Assembly (NCBI GenBank): GCA_964007475.1
Contig: OZ023273.1
Location: forward strand, 38,069,525-38,133,524
Length of the DNA: 64,000 bases
DNA from: Hybos culiciformis
Lineage: Eukaryota; Arthropoda; Insecta; Diptera; Hybotidae
Reading direction: 5' to 3'
The notes under the pieces were generated by a model. It was given only the letters and a program-made list of their open reading frames with translations, was not told the DNA's origin and made no database searches. This document shows, one piece after another, positions 11,201 through 24,131 of the stretch (the stretch's first letter is position 1; the number at the start of each line of letters is the position of its first letter). The position numbers were made by a program, and so were the translations under genes.

Positions 11201-11940
11201 TTTCTCAAAAAACCAATAGGAAAATTGTTAAGAATTTGAATTGAAGGTACGTTTTCTCTTTGGATTTCACAATAAAGAAAGTTTTATTGTATTTTATTAT
11301 ACATTGAGCGGTTGTTTTAATAAGATGACACCACAATTATTTTCATTTTAAAATTTTAAATTGCTTAACACTTAAGACTTAAGATTAGTGGGTTGCGACT
11401 AATTGCGAAAGCTGAAAATTTGTAATAGAAGAGGCCAATCACAAATTGATTTAAGTAGTAATTTTTCGTTATTGTTTATTGTAATTATGTTCCAAACTTA
11501 CGCTCTATCTAAACTCGTTACAAAATTTCATATATGAATTTTATACTAAAAATTTTCAGTAAAAAAATCTTACGAAACGGCCTATCGTAGTATTTTTGAT
11601 TGAAAGCATACTCCCGTCCTGAATTTGAACGTTTAAAATTTTCAGCCTGAAGATCGAAGGCCTTTGAAAGTTATGAATTATTAACAAAAGAAAGTCTTTT
11701 TTGCAAATTTGTATGAAAAATTCATATTTCCAATTTTCTCACTTTTCTCAAAAACAGCTAAATGAGTGATATCGGAAATTTAAAAACGAATGCACAAATC
11801 AGTGGTTTTTGCGGAAAATAGAAATTTCTCAAATAAAAAATTCGGCTAACTTAAGAATTTTTTTTTTCTATTTCAAATCCAAGAAACTACTTGGGGGTTT
11901 AGTTATTTTTATATTCAAAAATTCATTTTAATCTAAATAA
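8247..11940. other. AT-rich intergenic region
   Basis: Mostly low-complexity A/T with GTAGGTA-type microsatellite words. One tRNA-like box B sequence is listed separately. No gene is supported. Confidence 0.5.
9101..9172 (-). repeat. tRNA-derived remnant (box B GGTTCGAATCC)
   Basis: On the minus strand a perfect pol III box B, GGTTCGAATCC, is preceded about 45 bases upstream by a poor box A-like GGCTTAAATAC. The acceptor and T-stems do not pair and the putative anticodon stem is imperfect, so this is not a working tRNA. A tRNA-derived SINE head or tRNA pseudogene is the likeliest origin. Confidence 0.4.
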
Positions 11941-12348
11941 TTATAAGTAATGTTCAATGTTCAATGAATAATTTTTATACATTCCACATTTGGCAATTTC
12001 TTTTGAGAACTTTTGACCCCTTGGGAAAACTCTTTTTGGTATTGTATTTGGACTAGGTGAATAATATCCGTAATCTGAGGATGTTGTTCTATAAAAAGGA
12101 TTTTGATTTTTCATTTGAAATCCATAACCTTTAAATAAATCTAAAAAGAAAAGATATGTTAAATATACAATTATCCATATAAGTAAGTATTTATATTATA
12201 TTTAGCAGACAACACTAAAAAAATTACCTGGATTTTCGATTTTTTCAGAAATATCTAGATTTTCAAAAACTTTTTCTGTATTTATTCTTGGTCTTTTTTT
12301 CAAGAAATCTGAAAATTCTTTTTGTAAACCAACTAAATTTTGGCACAT
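11941..12348 (-). CDS. PIERCE1/2-type axonemal microtubule inner protein, 2 exons
   Basis: Family members (human PIERCE1 and PIERCE2) sit inside ciliary doublet microtubules and support motility. Exon 1 is 12348-12228, starting ATG TGC CAA. Exon 2 is 12140-11941, ending TAA. The intron is GT-AG (donor GTAATT, acceptor CTTTTTAG), interrupts a codon after its first base, and yields 106 residues. The conserved core lies at about 57-104: YRTTSSDYG, a proline-bearing stretch ending IPKRVFP, then GQKFSKEIAKCGMYKNYSLN. It matches the family pattern YRT..YG..P....P..F.P....F...L...GM..N.SLN. The N-terminal 45 residues are charged and not recognised. No membrane segment or signal peptide is seen. Which of the two paralogues it represents cannot be decided by eye. 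Confidence 0.87.
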
Positions 12349-15300
12349 TGTTCAATTTTCTTTCTTTTTTTTTTAATTATGGGAATGATTTTATTAAATT
12401 TTGGAATAAAAAAACGTATAAAAAAATATTATTATTTTTTAACTAGCTCGAATTTTAGTATTTTTATGATTGACAAATTTACATATTGTGTTGTTATGTT
12501 ACATACTCGGTTACACTTATATTAGTTTATTAACATAAGCTAAGTCGACTGGGATTATTAATTTATTAAAAACTAGGATGAAATTTAAACCTTTTTATCT
12601 TTTATCTTATGTTTTTTAAAGAAAATTCAATTGTTATTTAGTGCATGTAACGTCAATAAAAATTATGAACAAAACTACACTTATAAGCAGTATTTTTTTC
12701 AATTACTTTTCTGTAAATTACGAAAATACTTAGATGTTTCCAAATTAAAAATGATACGATTCGATCGTAAACATTAACGAAAAGCAAATTCTATTATAAA
12801 TTATATAAGTATAGTTAAATAAATTTTCAATCAAACATTTTTGACAACTAAAAGTCTAAAAATAATTAGATACTTACTTATAAGTATAACTAGCGAAAAT
12901 ATTACGATGTTCGAAATTAAATAATTTCCTCCATAATATCCAAAATTGTTTTCAAAAGTAAAACTTTCCGAGAATGAGATATAATTAAATTAAATACAAA
13001 ATTATTAATTGAATTGAATTGAAAGTTATTTATAGAAAGGCGTACCTTTTGCAAACTGGATTCGTTTAAAATTTTAGATAGCAGATTTTTTTCGTTTGAA
13101 AAGTCTAAAAAATGCTATGTAAGTATTGTATGTTAGAAATGTATTGACCTTTAAGATAATGCATCTTCATTTCTTTGTAATTTAATACAATCAAGAACCC
13201 ATTGATCCGATAATAAATGAAATAATTCGTAGTATTTTCTAATTTATGATTTCTATAGGTATTTTAATTAGTACTTAATTAATAATATTTTGGAAAAATA
13301 GAATATTAAAAAAAAATGTTTTAATAATTAGATTTTGCACGAGTTTAATTAAACAATTCAGTGATAAAAGCAGTTAAAAAAAATTTATTCCAAATAAAAA
13401 AAAAAGCTTAATTGAAAAGATGTAAGATCTTGTTTTCTTTTCACATTTTATTAAAGTAAAGCATTTATATTTTCATTTTTATGTTTTTTATAAATTAAAC
13501 TATCAACAAATAAAACAAGTTGAAAAAGATAGAAAAGTTTATCAATATAAAACGGGAAGCATTACAATTATTATTACAAAAAATTTGAATTTGAATTTTT
13601 TCTATTTATATTTATGTTCGTTTGAGTCGGTTTAAGTATTCACTAATACAATCCATATCGCATGAAATGCTATGACTAATAAATTATTCATTGGACAGAA
13701 AATATATTTAAACGTATATTTATTTCCAATACAAAATAGTTAATTTTATTGATTTGTGGAATTGGTGCTTACTCAGTAGGTATATCTTTAATATTTGTTA
13801 AATTTGTTCTATGTTTTGGTTTTGTCAGCTTCTTCAAAGAAAAATATTGTTCGGAAGCATAATGTTATGGGAAATAAGACAGAATTTAGCATATTTTCTA
13901 ATGATGACAAATTTACTAATGAATTTACGTAAGTAGTTTTTATAAAATTCAATAACATCACTTTTTTCAAAAATTTCTTTTAAATAAGAGTTGGATTGTC
14001 CATTTGAAATTCATTTAGTACATTTTCAATATTAACTGAGAATGAATGGAGAAATTTTTAAATTCCTAATTTTCTCGTGAGTATGGAGTTAATGGGGGGT
14101 ACTTTGAGTTTTTCGTCCAATTTCATCGTTTCTCTCAAATGTTTTCATATTACTGAAGCCAATGTTTTTAAGAACTTTTTAACAATTTTCTTGAATACTT
14201 AATTTTAAATTTTTTTTTCTTTAAACTGGTGGTTATTACGAATTAAGAACATTCTTAAAAATCTTACGAAAATTATTTTCGAAAATTATATTTTTATGAA
14301 ACTCTGTGTTTCAGTCAAATGTAGAATAGGTGATTTTTCAGAAAAAAACCCCAGCTTTTAATGCTCTACTAAAGTCTAAAAGCCTTACATTTTTTAATAA
14401 TTTTAAAACTTTATGAGACAAATAGCAGTCCGTATACTTAGTAAGTATACTTTAAACAATTAAGTGAAATTAATTGAAGAAAATTATATTCTTAGAACTT
14501 AGAACATAAATTTTGACTTGTATATTTACATATATTTATTTTTTTATTTTAATAATAAAATTTCCATTTGGAAAAAGCAGAAAAGTCTATAATTATTAAT
14601 GTATGATTTATTCGATTGTTTTTAAACAAATTAAAAATTATAATATTAAAGGATTTCAGTTTTAATTAATTATTATAGGTAAGTATCTGAGGTTTTTTTA
14701 CTGCAAGTATTTAATGCAAGGCAAATGGTTCGAAATATTTTTATGAATAATCATATCAGACTAAATTTACTCTATTAGATCACTTTGCTCAACATTTGAA
14801 TTTGAATGTAGAAGAGATTAATGATATTTTTGTTTCTATAGTATAATTGAACTGCTAATTTTTAAGACTAACAAAAATCCCCCATTTTAAAAAAACCTCT
14901 ATGATTATCATCAAGTGTGACTATGTTGAACATATATTTTTTTCTAACAAAAAAATTTATGTTGCATTAAAAATACAACGGGGAAAACAAAATAATGTAA
15001 ATGTTGTGGAAACAATAATGCACTTGAATTGATGTTGAGGTTCTTTTCTTTTTCGTATATCTAGAAAACCCCATATCAAAAAAACTGAATAAATTAAAAA
15101 TTCGTCATAAAATTGAAATTTCTCATTCTTAAACAAATAAATTTGATATTGTGTGTTTTTATGTTTTTTTTTTCTCTATTCTTAAAAATGTTGGTATTGA
15201 AAACTCAATAAAAATCTGTGCATTATTTAGACGTTCAATGACTTTTTTATTGAAATTTTACATGATGGTAGTATATATAAGTTATTTTGTATTGTTTTTA

Positions 15301-18300
15301 TCAATTATTTACGTGAATTTGAAAAGAACAAGTGTGTGCCATATAATAATAATAATCATGTTTATCTATCTCTTCATAATTATTAGATTTTTAGCTAGTG
15401 GTATTCTTTAAAAATTCCCTCGGTTATTTAATGATGACGGAGCTTACACGGAAAAAAGTAATTGTATATTTCATTTCACAGGAAGTTAATTTACAAAGCC
15501 ATTAAAAGAAATAATTTTAATTCATTGTGTATAGCCGAGAATTTGTCAAAAATTTTCTTGAAAATTAAGTTCTGCTTATAGTTATATGATGTTCCCTTAT
15601 ATATACACATACTAACTTTGTATATATCTACTTAATTACCGTAAATTTATTTTAAGCTTTACAACGAATTTCATCTGACAAATTACTTTGTAGAATTTAA
15701 AATGTTTTTCATATTTCCAGGAAAAAATTCATTTTTATCTATAAATGATTTTTTTTTTTGAGAAAATCTTCTATATTTGTTGAATGTCACGTTAATAATT
15801 TATCAACACGTGAAAATGACTATATTCACTTTCCATTTTAAAAGAATTTTCTTCTATGGATATAAATGGAAATGAAGCCCTTTCAAAATGTTGCAAGTGT
15901 ATGTGGGAGTGTCAAAGACTTTAATTATGTTTAAAGTGAAATATAATGAAAATATCTCGTAAAAAATTACAAACAAAATAAAAAATACTAATGATAGCAA
16001 TTTATTATCATGGAATGCTTTTCTTTGGGAAATAAAAAAGGGACATACATTTTTCGTATAGTTTAGTTTTAGTTACATCAACTTTCATTTTTATAAATTA
16101 GATTTTGATCTTTATAAGTTATACGACAAAATGAGTTTAGTGTAAGTTTTTTGCTTTTATTTTTAATTTTATTTATTTATTTTTTAATAATGGAAATAAA
16201 GTGAAAATTGGAAATAGGAAGGGACATAAAATAAATGGATTAAAAAAATATTCTTCCATAAAAAAAAAATTTTTCACAGGTTCGCGTTATACTGAACTTC
16301 ATAATGTGGTTATACATTAAACGAGACATTAAATAACCACTTGTCGGGTTTTGCTTTATTTTTTTTTTTTTCAAATGTTTATATAATAGAAACAACTTTT
16401 ATGTGCGAAGTGCATCTAATAAGATAAGCCTGCCTAATGCGTGAGTAAAACACCAGCACGTTACACGAATTTTTGCACACATTCAAAAAAGAACTTATGC
16501 AGGCTGAATTTTTCAACTACTGTATCTCGTACGTTACTTATAATAATAGGTATTAATCGAGGTATTAATGTTTTTCATTATAAAGTTTTAATTAAAAGGC
16601 TTTGCTTATTATGTGATGTCTTCTAAAAATTTAAGTAAATACTTAATAATTTTTTTAAAAGGTCATTTCTATAATTTATTTTAAATAAATTCATAAATAA
16701 AAAATTATTGAAAGTAAGTCAAGATTTTTAATCAATATATTTTAAATTTTGTTGCGTTGAAGTAACAAAAAAAATGATTAGATACATTAAAATTTTAATA
16801 ATTTTCGAGAAATGATTTCACCTATTTTTATACATTAGAATTATAAGTAATTACTTTCATTACAAATGTAGATTTGTTTGATGAATTCCCACTTTTCAAA
16901 TTTATGTTATCTGTAGTCTATGTAATGTAAAACTTTAAACCCAGAAGAAAATTTTTTCTTTTACAATAAGTTAAAAATTATTGTGATAATTATTATATTA
17001 TTAAACACTAAGTATATATACTTATTTATAGATTAAGTTATTTTTTCCGAATTAAAATTTAGTAGGTAAATCATATCTATTTATTTTTGTTTTATATTAC
17101 CTATCATATTTTCCTTTGATATCAAGGTAACTACTTGACTCACTCAATAAGATCTTAAATCAACAAGAATTCATGTTTACAGAGAACCATAGACATATAT
17201 AACATAAAACATTCTTGTTTAATAAAAAGTAAAATAGATCCTAAGCCAAAATTGTAAAAAATGGTTTCAGGCCAATTTTATCGATGTTATTGCACATAAA
17301 ATTTAACAAAATTATTTTTTAAAGTCTCACTTTTCAGTTCATGCACCACGGATAGATTATACATATTAAAAATTTATATAAAAAATTTCAATATTGTTCT
17401 ATTTTCATGTTGAAAATGTTAATTTTATTCCTCACATCTCTGTGTGTAAATTTCATTATAATTAATATATATGTACTTGTATAGAAAGATATATAATACA
17501 TAGCTAAGAATAATATTTTTATTTTTCGTTGTTAAAAACATTCACTTGATGTGCTAAATGTAAAAACAGGAAACCTCCTGGCGACCTCTTTTTTTTTTGT
17601 GATAATTTTTCAGGTTATATACATTCTAACTTTATATTTTATTTTATTTTTTTTTTAAACAAATAAATTATGCTTTCTATGTGCATAAAACTAGAACCAA
17701 AATTATGTTGAACTGGTTTTTTTTTGCTTCATTAAAAAAAAATTAATTGTGAATATTTCCATAAATGGGAATAGAAGGAAATTCACCAAGATTTATTTAT
17801 TCTTGCATTCATTAATTTTTCTTTCTTTCGGAAAGTACATTATTTTATATGTAGGTACTACTAAGTAGGTACATTATACATTGAAAATCATATATGAATG
17901 TACCGAAGTTGAATTAAAAATTTATGAAAAACAAAATGATGATTTATTGTTTGACAAATTATATATATTTTTTTTATATCTTTTTTAATAATAAAAGAAA
18001 GTTTTTCTTATCTTCCTGAAAAATTTATTAAATAATAAACTTTTGTTATTTGTGAAAAAAAAAAGATTTCTTCTAATTGAGAGAAATTTTTTGCAGGAAA
18101 TTGATTTTCCACAATTGTTAAAAAATTACATTATTACATTTTTTGATTTTAAGTCATTCGTTATTATTAAACTCTACTTTAATTTCCTTCAAATTAACAA
18201 TAAAATTTAATGTTTTGTTCCTGTATGGAGATTGAAAATAATTTGACTTAGTTTATCTTAATTAAAGTCTCAAATTTAATTAACTAAGTGAATGTTAGTA

Positions 18301-18800
18301 GGTAATTAAATATTTTTGATATCTTTTTATACATATTTTAAGAATGTAAATCTTTATGAACTAAGGGAGTTGTTTGTTATTTGCTACGAATAAATACTAA
18401 AGGAAGAGTAAATCCAGCTCTGGAAGGAAGTATCTCTTTTACATATGTTAGTGAGACCAATACATTAACAGTACAGGGTGTTTTATATAATATCACAATA
18501 TTTTTTTTCACTATTTTAGATTTTTTGTTTCCACACACCTTTGATGTAAAGAAAAAGTTCCGATTTGCCTTTTTTTTCGCGAATCGGAACAACATCCTTG
18601 ACTTTAACTAATAAAAACAAAAAAAAAAAAATCTAAATTTGCCACATCGATCAAATTTTATTTGATACCCCTGCTATAGAAAGGCATATGTATTCTACTT
18701 TAAAAATCAATTATTGTTTTTTAATTAAAATTTCTATTAATTGCTTTATTTGAGATTTTTTTGTAAATTTATAGCCCTTCAAAGTTTTCATACATTCCAA
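12349..18800. other. AT-rich intergenic region
   Basis: Long A/T-dominated DNA. Open frames here are rich in Ile, Phe, Lys, Asn and Tyr and lack codon bias or recognisable motifs. No RNA gene was seen. Confidence 0.5.
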
Positions 18801-18829
18801 AATATTTTACCACATTATTTTTTGGAAAA

Positions 18830-19260
18830 GGGCAAAATATTTCGGAAAAGGAAGACTCCCCCGAAAAAACCGTCTTGGATTTCACATCGCGGGGTACGCC
18901 TCTACCCCCTCTCCAAAATTAGGCCAAATCGAAGTTAAAAAATTCCTTCCCCATATCCAAATTTTTGAAAACTTTGAAGGGCCAAAACTCGGAAACTGGG
19001 CCTTTCCCCCAAAAAAAAAAAAATACATGGGGGTGATTTTGGCACCGCCTCTACCACCCCACCAAGTTTGAGCGAAATCTGAGGGGTGCACGCGTTCTGC
19101 ACTTTAGCCAATATTTATTTAAAAAGAGACCGATTATAAGCCCAACACTCTATAAGTTTATATTTTTTATTTTTTGACATTTGTGTGCAAAAAAAATTTT
19201 CCCTCACCCACCGATTTTTTTTTCCCCAACCTACAATTTTTTTTTCCCCCAACCTACAAT
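18830..19260. repeat. C-rich repeat remnant
   Basis: An abrupt rise in C-runs. Two imperfect copies of a unit share CGCCTCTACC (18896 and 19047 areas), followed by words such as AAATTAGGCCAAATCG and AAGTTTGAGCGAAATC. CCCCAACCTACAATTTTTTT is present twice in tandem near 19222-19268. It looks like a decayed dispersed repeat. The weak open frames on both strands are not credible genes. Confidence 0.45.
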
Positions 19261-19683
19261 TTTTTTTGAATTTCTTTAACAAAATAATTTAAATTTTTTT
19301 TTAAACATTAAATTTAAATATAATTAATTAATATAATAATTATTTTATAATAATAATAAAAATACTTACTTGTGACTTGGAGATTTCACTTAAGAAAATC
19401 TGATTTAAATTCACAACTGAATTTTTTTTTTTAATTGGATTAAAAAAATACTGGAACTCACATTGAAAATAAAGTGAGCCGGAAGTGATGAGCTGACAGA
19501 AAAAAATTAGCTGATAGTTGTTAAAATTTTAACCCGCCCATTTACTTACTTATTATTAAACATGTTCAAAATTTATAAAAGAAAGAAATATGAAATAGAA
19601 GAGTGAGATATGATAATTGTGAATAGGTTTTTACAAGTTTTTTATTAAATCTATTGAACTGATAGTATAAATTTTTTTTGTAG

Positions 19684-19914
19684 GTATTATCATAGATTAA
19701 GAATACACCAAGATTGGAAGTTTCATACAACATTTTTTCAGTCTTTTTTGGTATTTTATTGTGAAGGTGTTAGTAAAACTAAATAAAATTCTTTTCATAC
19801 ATTGATAATTATCACGTATTTTATTTTGTTTTACTAACACATTGACTTAAAAATACCAAAAATAATGTTGTATGAAGCTTCCCATCTTGGTGTATTCTTA
19901 ATCTATGGTATTAT
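19684..19914. mobile_element. TIR element with 7-bp target duplication
   Basis: The inverted arms start CATAGATTAAGAATACACCA (19691) and end with the complement at 19907. They agree for over 45 bases with few mismatches, then again through GTTAGTAAAAC. GTATTAT flanks both sides directly (19684-19690 and 19908-19914), a convincing target-site duplication. It is non-coding and about 217 bases long. Confidence 0.8.
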
Positions 19915-20314
19915 GAAATTATTCGTAGGCATTAAAATGTTATATGAACAGGTTTATACAAGCGTGCTACTTATGGAAACTCCAATAGATGTCGCTATAC
20001 TTACTTAAGACATTGTCAATTTTATTTTATCTGTCAATTCACTGTTTTGACAGTCATTGAATTTTGTATGAAAAATACGAAATTTAGATTTTATTTAGAT
20101 ACTTCGCAGATATGTGAATATTTTATAAACATTTTTATTAATTAATAAATGTTTTACATCTAAAATAAAATAAAATTTCGCATTTTTGTGAATTGAAAAA
20201 TAAAACTTAGCAGCGACCGTGCGGCTAATGTAAAAAGTTGAAAGCTGATTTATAACCTTAATAATAGTACCGGCGTTCCTTTTTTTTTGTCTAATTTTTG
20301 ACATTTGTGTGCAA
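19915..20314. other. AT-rich spacer
   Basis: Contains GACATTTGTGTGCAAAAAAA near 20300, which also occurs near 19177. This is shared low-copy repeat sequence and no gene is seen. Confidence 0.45.
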
Positions 20315-21410
20315 AAAAACCAAAGAAATTATAAGTCAAGAATGGCCTTATGAAAAAAAAATGACCCCAGTTTTTGTTTGCAATGATGTTCCCAGTTTAA
20401 TCTCCGATGGCATAAAAAATGTAAACCAACTAAAGAAAATGTGAACCAAATAAAAAAGGAATGTTATTATTACTTTTAGATTAGGTATACCGTAATAAAA
20501 AACAATAAAGAAAAAAATATATATATATTTTTTTTTAATTCAATATATTTAAACTTATCTATAAAGCTTGGTAGGAATCTTTTAATGAATTAATTTAAAA
20601 TAATTCTCGAAAAAGCTAAACATTCAAAAAATTAAGATAATGCACAATAAGTACAAAAGTAAAACAATTAAGTATTAAAAAGTAAAGTTTTAGGTAAGTT
20701 TAATTTTTTCAAATTTTTTTGCATATTTGATTAAAACAATTTCTTCCATTTTCACAAATAAATTGCTTACAATATATTTTCTTTGTTTCCTCATTTCTCG
20801 TCGGTAATATGATTCTCAAAATTAAGATCTTACATAGAACTTCTTACTATTAAATTCAATACTTCTATTTAAAAAAAAAACTTTAATCAAAATTTTTGTT
20901 TTATTTAAGTACAAAAGTTATCCTACCTAGTGATTTGATAGCTATAATAAAGAAAAGAAATATTTGTATTTGGTAAGCTGGCATGAATTAAAAAAAGGAC
21001 GGTTTTTTTACTTTATAAAAAATATCCTCCAAAAAACATAAAAATTATTTTTCAAGAACATATATATATTTTATATATTTTATAATGTTATTTTTTCTTT
21101 ATTTTTGTTTATATAGTTTATTTTCATTAATAAATTAAGTAAAAACATACTCTCCTGATTAATTGAAATTGCAATTATGAATATTTATTATTCACTTCAG
21201 GAAAAAAATTATTATTTTCACAAATGTTAAACTATTGTATTCATTTTTACTCGAAAATTTGATGTTTATTTTTATTTGGGAACATCATTGCAAACAAAAA
21301 CTTGACCCCCTAGCTTTTTCTCTTTCTTTAAATAAATATATATGAAAAAAGAAAGGGACAAAAAATTCAAAGGCCATTCTTGATTTATAATTTCTTTGAA
21401 AAAAACCAAG
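20315..21410. repeat. Inverted repeat pair about 1 kb apart
   Basis: AAAGAAATTATAAGTCAAGA and then ATGGCC (about 20321-20347), followed by TTTTTGTTTGCAATGATGTT and then CCC (about 20372-20395), recur in reverse complement at about 21365-21399 and 21280-21302. The right copy has about 50 extra bases between its two blocks. Either a decayed element with subterminal repeats or an inverted duplication is possible. Confidence 0.55.
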
Positions 21411-22162
21411 TACTTCTTCTTCTTCTTCGGCTTCATTCGTTTATAGTATAAACGTACCAAAATATTTATCCATATATAGATCGATGGTTATTTGACTTAA
21501 ATACTCATATAAACAAAAACACAAAATATATTTAGCACAATAAATTACAAGTACATACTTATATTATTTTAAATTTTTCATCACATCATATCTAATATAT
21601 TCACTTAATATATTTAAAATTATAATTAATTAAAATATGATTTATATTAAAAAATGTATCAAATATATTTCAGAGGTTTCATAATTCAAGGTCAATGCTA
21701 TATTAATCCATTACCATAATGTGGATATATGTAAATGTATATACACATGCAGGCAATATGTTAAAATGATAAATTAACAATTGTTGTTTTTTGTTTTCTA
21801 TTCGAATCAAATTTCCATTTGATTAACTTTAAAATTTAAAGTTTTGATAATTAAAAGAAAGTCAAATATTGTTGTTATGTGATGGTTGTTTTTTTTAAAT
21901 ATATTTTACCTTCCAATTTCATTATTAACTAGTTGCATTTTTTTTTAAATGTAAATGTTACTCATTTACATGGATACATATTATGTCAATACTTCACTAC
22001 AGCCAAAATTATTTGTTACCTCGTTTCTAATAAAAAGAAATATTGAAATATGTATGTGTTACTATAGATAGTTTAAACTTTTTTTTTTTGAAGCAAGCAC
22101 AAAAAGGTGTAGAAGTTTACAGGTATGGCTGAAAAATAAATGGAAATTCGAACAAATTACTT
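21411..22162. other. AT-rich spacer
   Basis: Nothing recognisable is seen before the tRNA cluster. Confidence 0.5.
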
Positions 22163-22235
22163 GCCCGGGTAGCTCAGTCGGTAGAGCATTGGACTTTTAA
22201 TCCAAGGGTCCAGGGTTCAAGTCCCTGCTCGGGCG
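22163..22235 (+). tRNA. tRNA-Lys(TTT), copy 2
   Basis: Identical over all 73 bases to the copy at 1984-2056, anticodon TTT. The flanks are unrelated to those of the other copies. A five-T run lies about 10 bases downstream. First member of a three-tRNA group on the plus strand. Confidence 0.97.
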
Positions 22236-22553
22236 ATTATAAAATTTTTAATCGGCCTATAATGAAATTTCCAAGAAAGAGATTATAATATAAATCCCCC
22301 ATTTTTTTAAAAATAAAAATTTGTTGCATAAAATTATTCATGAAATTATACTCTACATAAAACAAAACAATGTTGTTAAAAGCTTTTAAAAATTAAATAA
22401 AAAAAAGCTTTAACTTCTTGTGGTTTGTGGTTAGTTGATATACATATATATTTTTTATTTTTAAGCCGATGTTTTTATTAAGCTTAGAATTTTAATGAAT
22501 AATAAAGTTTTAAAATTTTCGAAGGTGTTATCACATAAGTATCCCTTTTTATA
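22236..22553. other. AT-rich spacer within the tRNA cluster
   Basis: No additional RNA gene is seen. Confidence 0.5.
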
Positions 22554-22625
22554 GGGGATGTAGCTCAGTGGTAGAGCATTCGACTGCAGATCGAGAGGTC
22601 CCCGGTTCAAACCCGGGTGTCCCCT
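22554..22625 (+). tRNA. tRNA-Cys(GCA)
   Basis: A 72-base cloverleaf. The acceptor GGGGATG pairs with TGTCCCC using two G-T wobbles at its inner end. The D-arm is TAGCTCAGTGG, the anticodon loop CTGCAGA holds GCA, and box B is GGTTCAAACCC. The discriminator T is usual for Cys tRNA. There is no T-run between its 3' end and the next tRNA nine bases away. Confidence 0.96.
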
Positions 22626-22634
22626 GGTTGGAGA

Positions 22635-22706
22635 GGTTCTATGGTGTAATGGTTAGCACTCTGGACTTTGAATCCAGCGATCCGAGTTCAAATCTCGGTA
22701 GAACCT
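22635..22706 (+). tRNA. tRNA-Gln(TTG)
   Basis: A 72-base cloverleaf. GGTTCTA pairs with TAGAACC, the anticodon stem CTGGA/TCCAG encloses CTTTGAA (anticodon TTG), and box B is GTTCAAATC. Six T follow within three bases of the 3' end (about 22709-22714), the only good terminator for the Cys-Gln pair. Confidence 0.96.
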
Positions 22707-23981
22707 GGTTTTTTGAGAAATAATATCCTTGAAAGTTTAATTTAACTAAGAATACGATGAAGTTAAAAAAAGAGTTAATAATTAAATAATAATAGTTTAC
22801 TAGAAAAAGAAATTAAGTATTTTAATTAGATGTATGTAATATCATAAAAATATGTAAGAAATGTGTATAAAAATACAAATAGGTAAGTATGTTATGAATT
22901 CGTTGTCATTAATAAGTCGAACGTTGTCTCAATTTATCTCGAGGTGACAGTTGTCGAATAAAAATAGTTCATTCATCTTTTCTACAATTTAATTTATTCT
23001 CACATTGGAATCTCAGAAATGAAATTGTAGTCTGCGCCTATCCATAACATAGACGAGTAAATTAGATAATAAATACTTAAATGATTTAAATTAAAAAAGT
23101 ACAAACATAATATAACATTAATAACTATACAGTTGTACGTACATAAAATGGAAATTTTCTTCAAAAACATGAGTAATGATATAAAATAATTGAATGTTGA
23201 TTTTGTTATTTATTTTTATATATACATATATGTATTTGAAACATTTTCCGATTTCCTTTCATTTTCAAACTTTCTCGAGACACATAGGCATTTAATAAAT
23301 AATTGTCTAGACAGAATTTAATTTTGTTTCATGAATTTATCGAATTAATGGGATTTTTGGGGGGTTTTTCATATTACACAATAATTCTATGTAAGAAAAA
23401 TATTATAAATTGAATTGGTTTATAAAAAAAAAGAAAAGTTTTATTAAGTATATTGTATATATTGTTTTGGATGAAAGCAGTATAAAATTTGATGTAATCG
23501 GAAGTTTTAAATTTAAAATAGGGAAATTAACTTGCTAGAAAAAAGAAACAAACAATTTAAGTTCAAAAATAAAATTGAACCCAAACATAATACTTAAATG
23601 TGCTTATATCGATGCTTATATTTATTTTATATTGCATTCATTTTTTCCAATTTTCATCATGTGGCATCTTTTTGAAAGACTAAAAAAATATAGTCAGTGG
23701 TTAGAAACTAATACGAATTTGCTAGTTCATTATATCCAAGTCAGAGGTGACATTCGAAATTTCAGAGAACCAGAACGATTGAAAAAACATACTTACATTA
23801 CATACTTATATTTACATGTGTAACTTGTTCAGAATTGGAAATATTTTCATACAAAAAAAGCTGAAAAAGCGATTCAAAAAAGTGGGATTTTATTCTTGTG
23901 GTGAAGTGGAACAAGGATATTTTTTAATAGTTTAACATAAATTTGAACTAATTGGAAATTATCTTACTCAAACGTTTAATT
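22707..23981. other. AT-rich spacer
   Basis: No gene is supported. An 82-codon plus-strand frame at 23575-23823 has no motif or splice context. Confidence 0.5.
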
Positions 23982-24131
23982 CTTTGACGGGCGGAAAGAG
24001 GAGTACCTACAAGTCAATTTTTATCCAAAATGAAATCAAATTATTGTTTAGGTGAAAAATTCGTATTACGTGTTGATTTGATTTCATTTTGGATAAAAAT
24101 TGACTTATATTCCTCTTCCCTCCCATTAAAG
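23982..24131. mobile_element. Foldback MITE, family A copy 2
   Basis: A shorter relative of the element at 56-305. The left end is CTTTGACGGGCGGAAAGAGG and the right end, reverse-complemented, CTTTAATGGGAGGGAAGAGG. The shared inner arm contains CAATTTTTATCCAAAATGAA. AATT flanks both sides directly, a possible 4-base duplication. The centre is reduced to about 30 bases. Confidence 0.75.
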
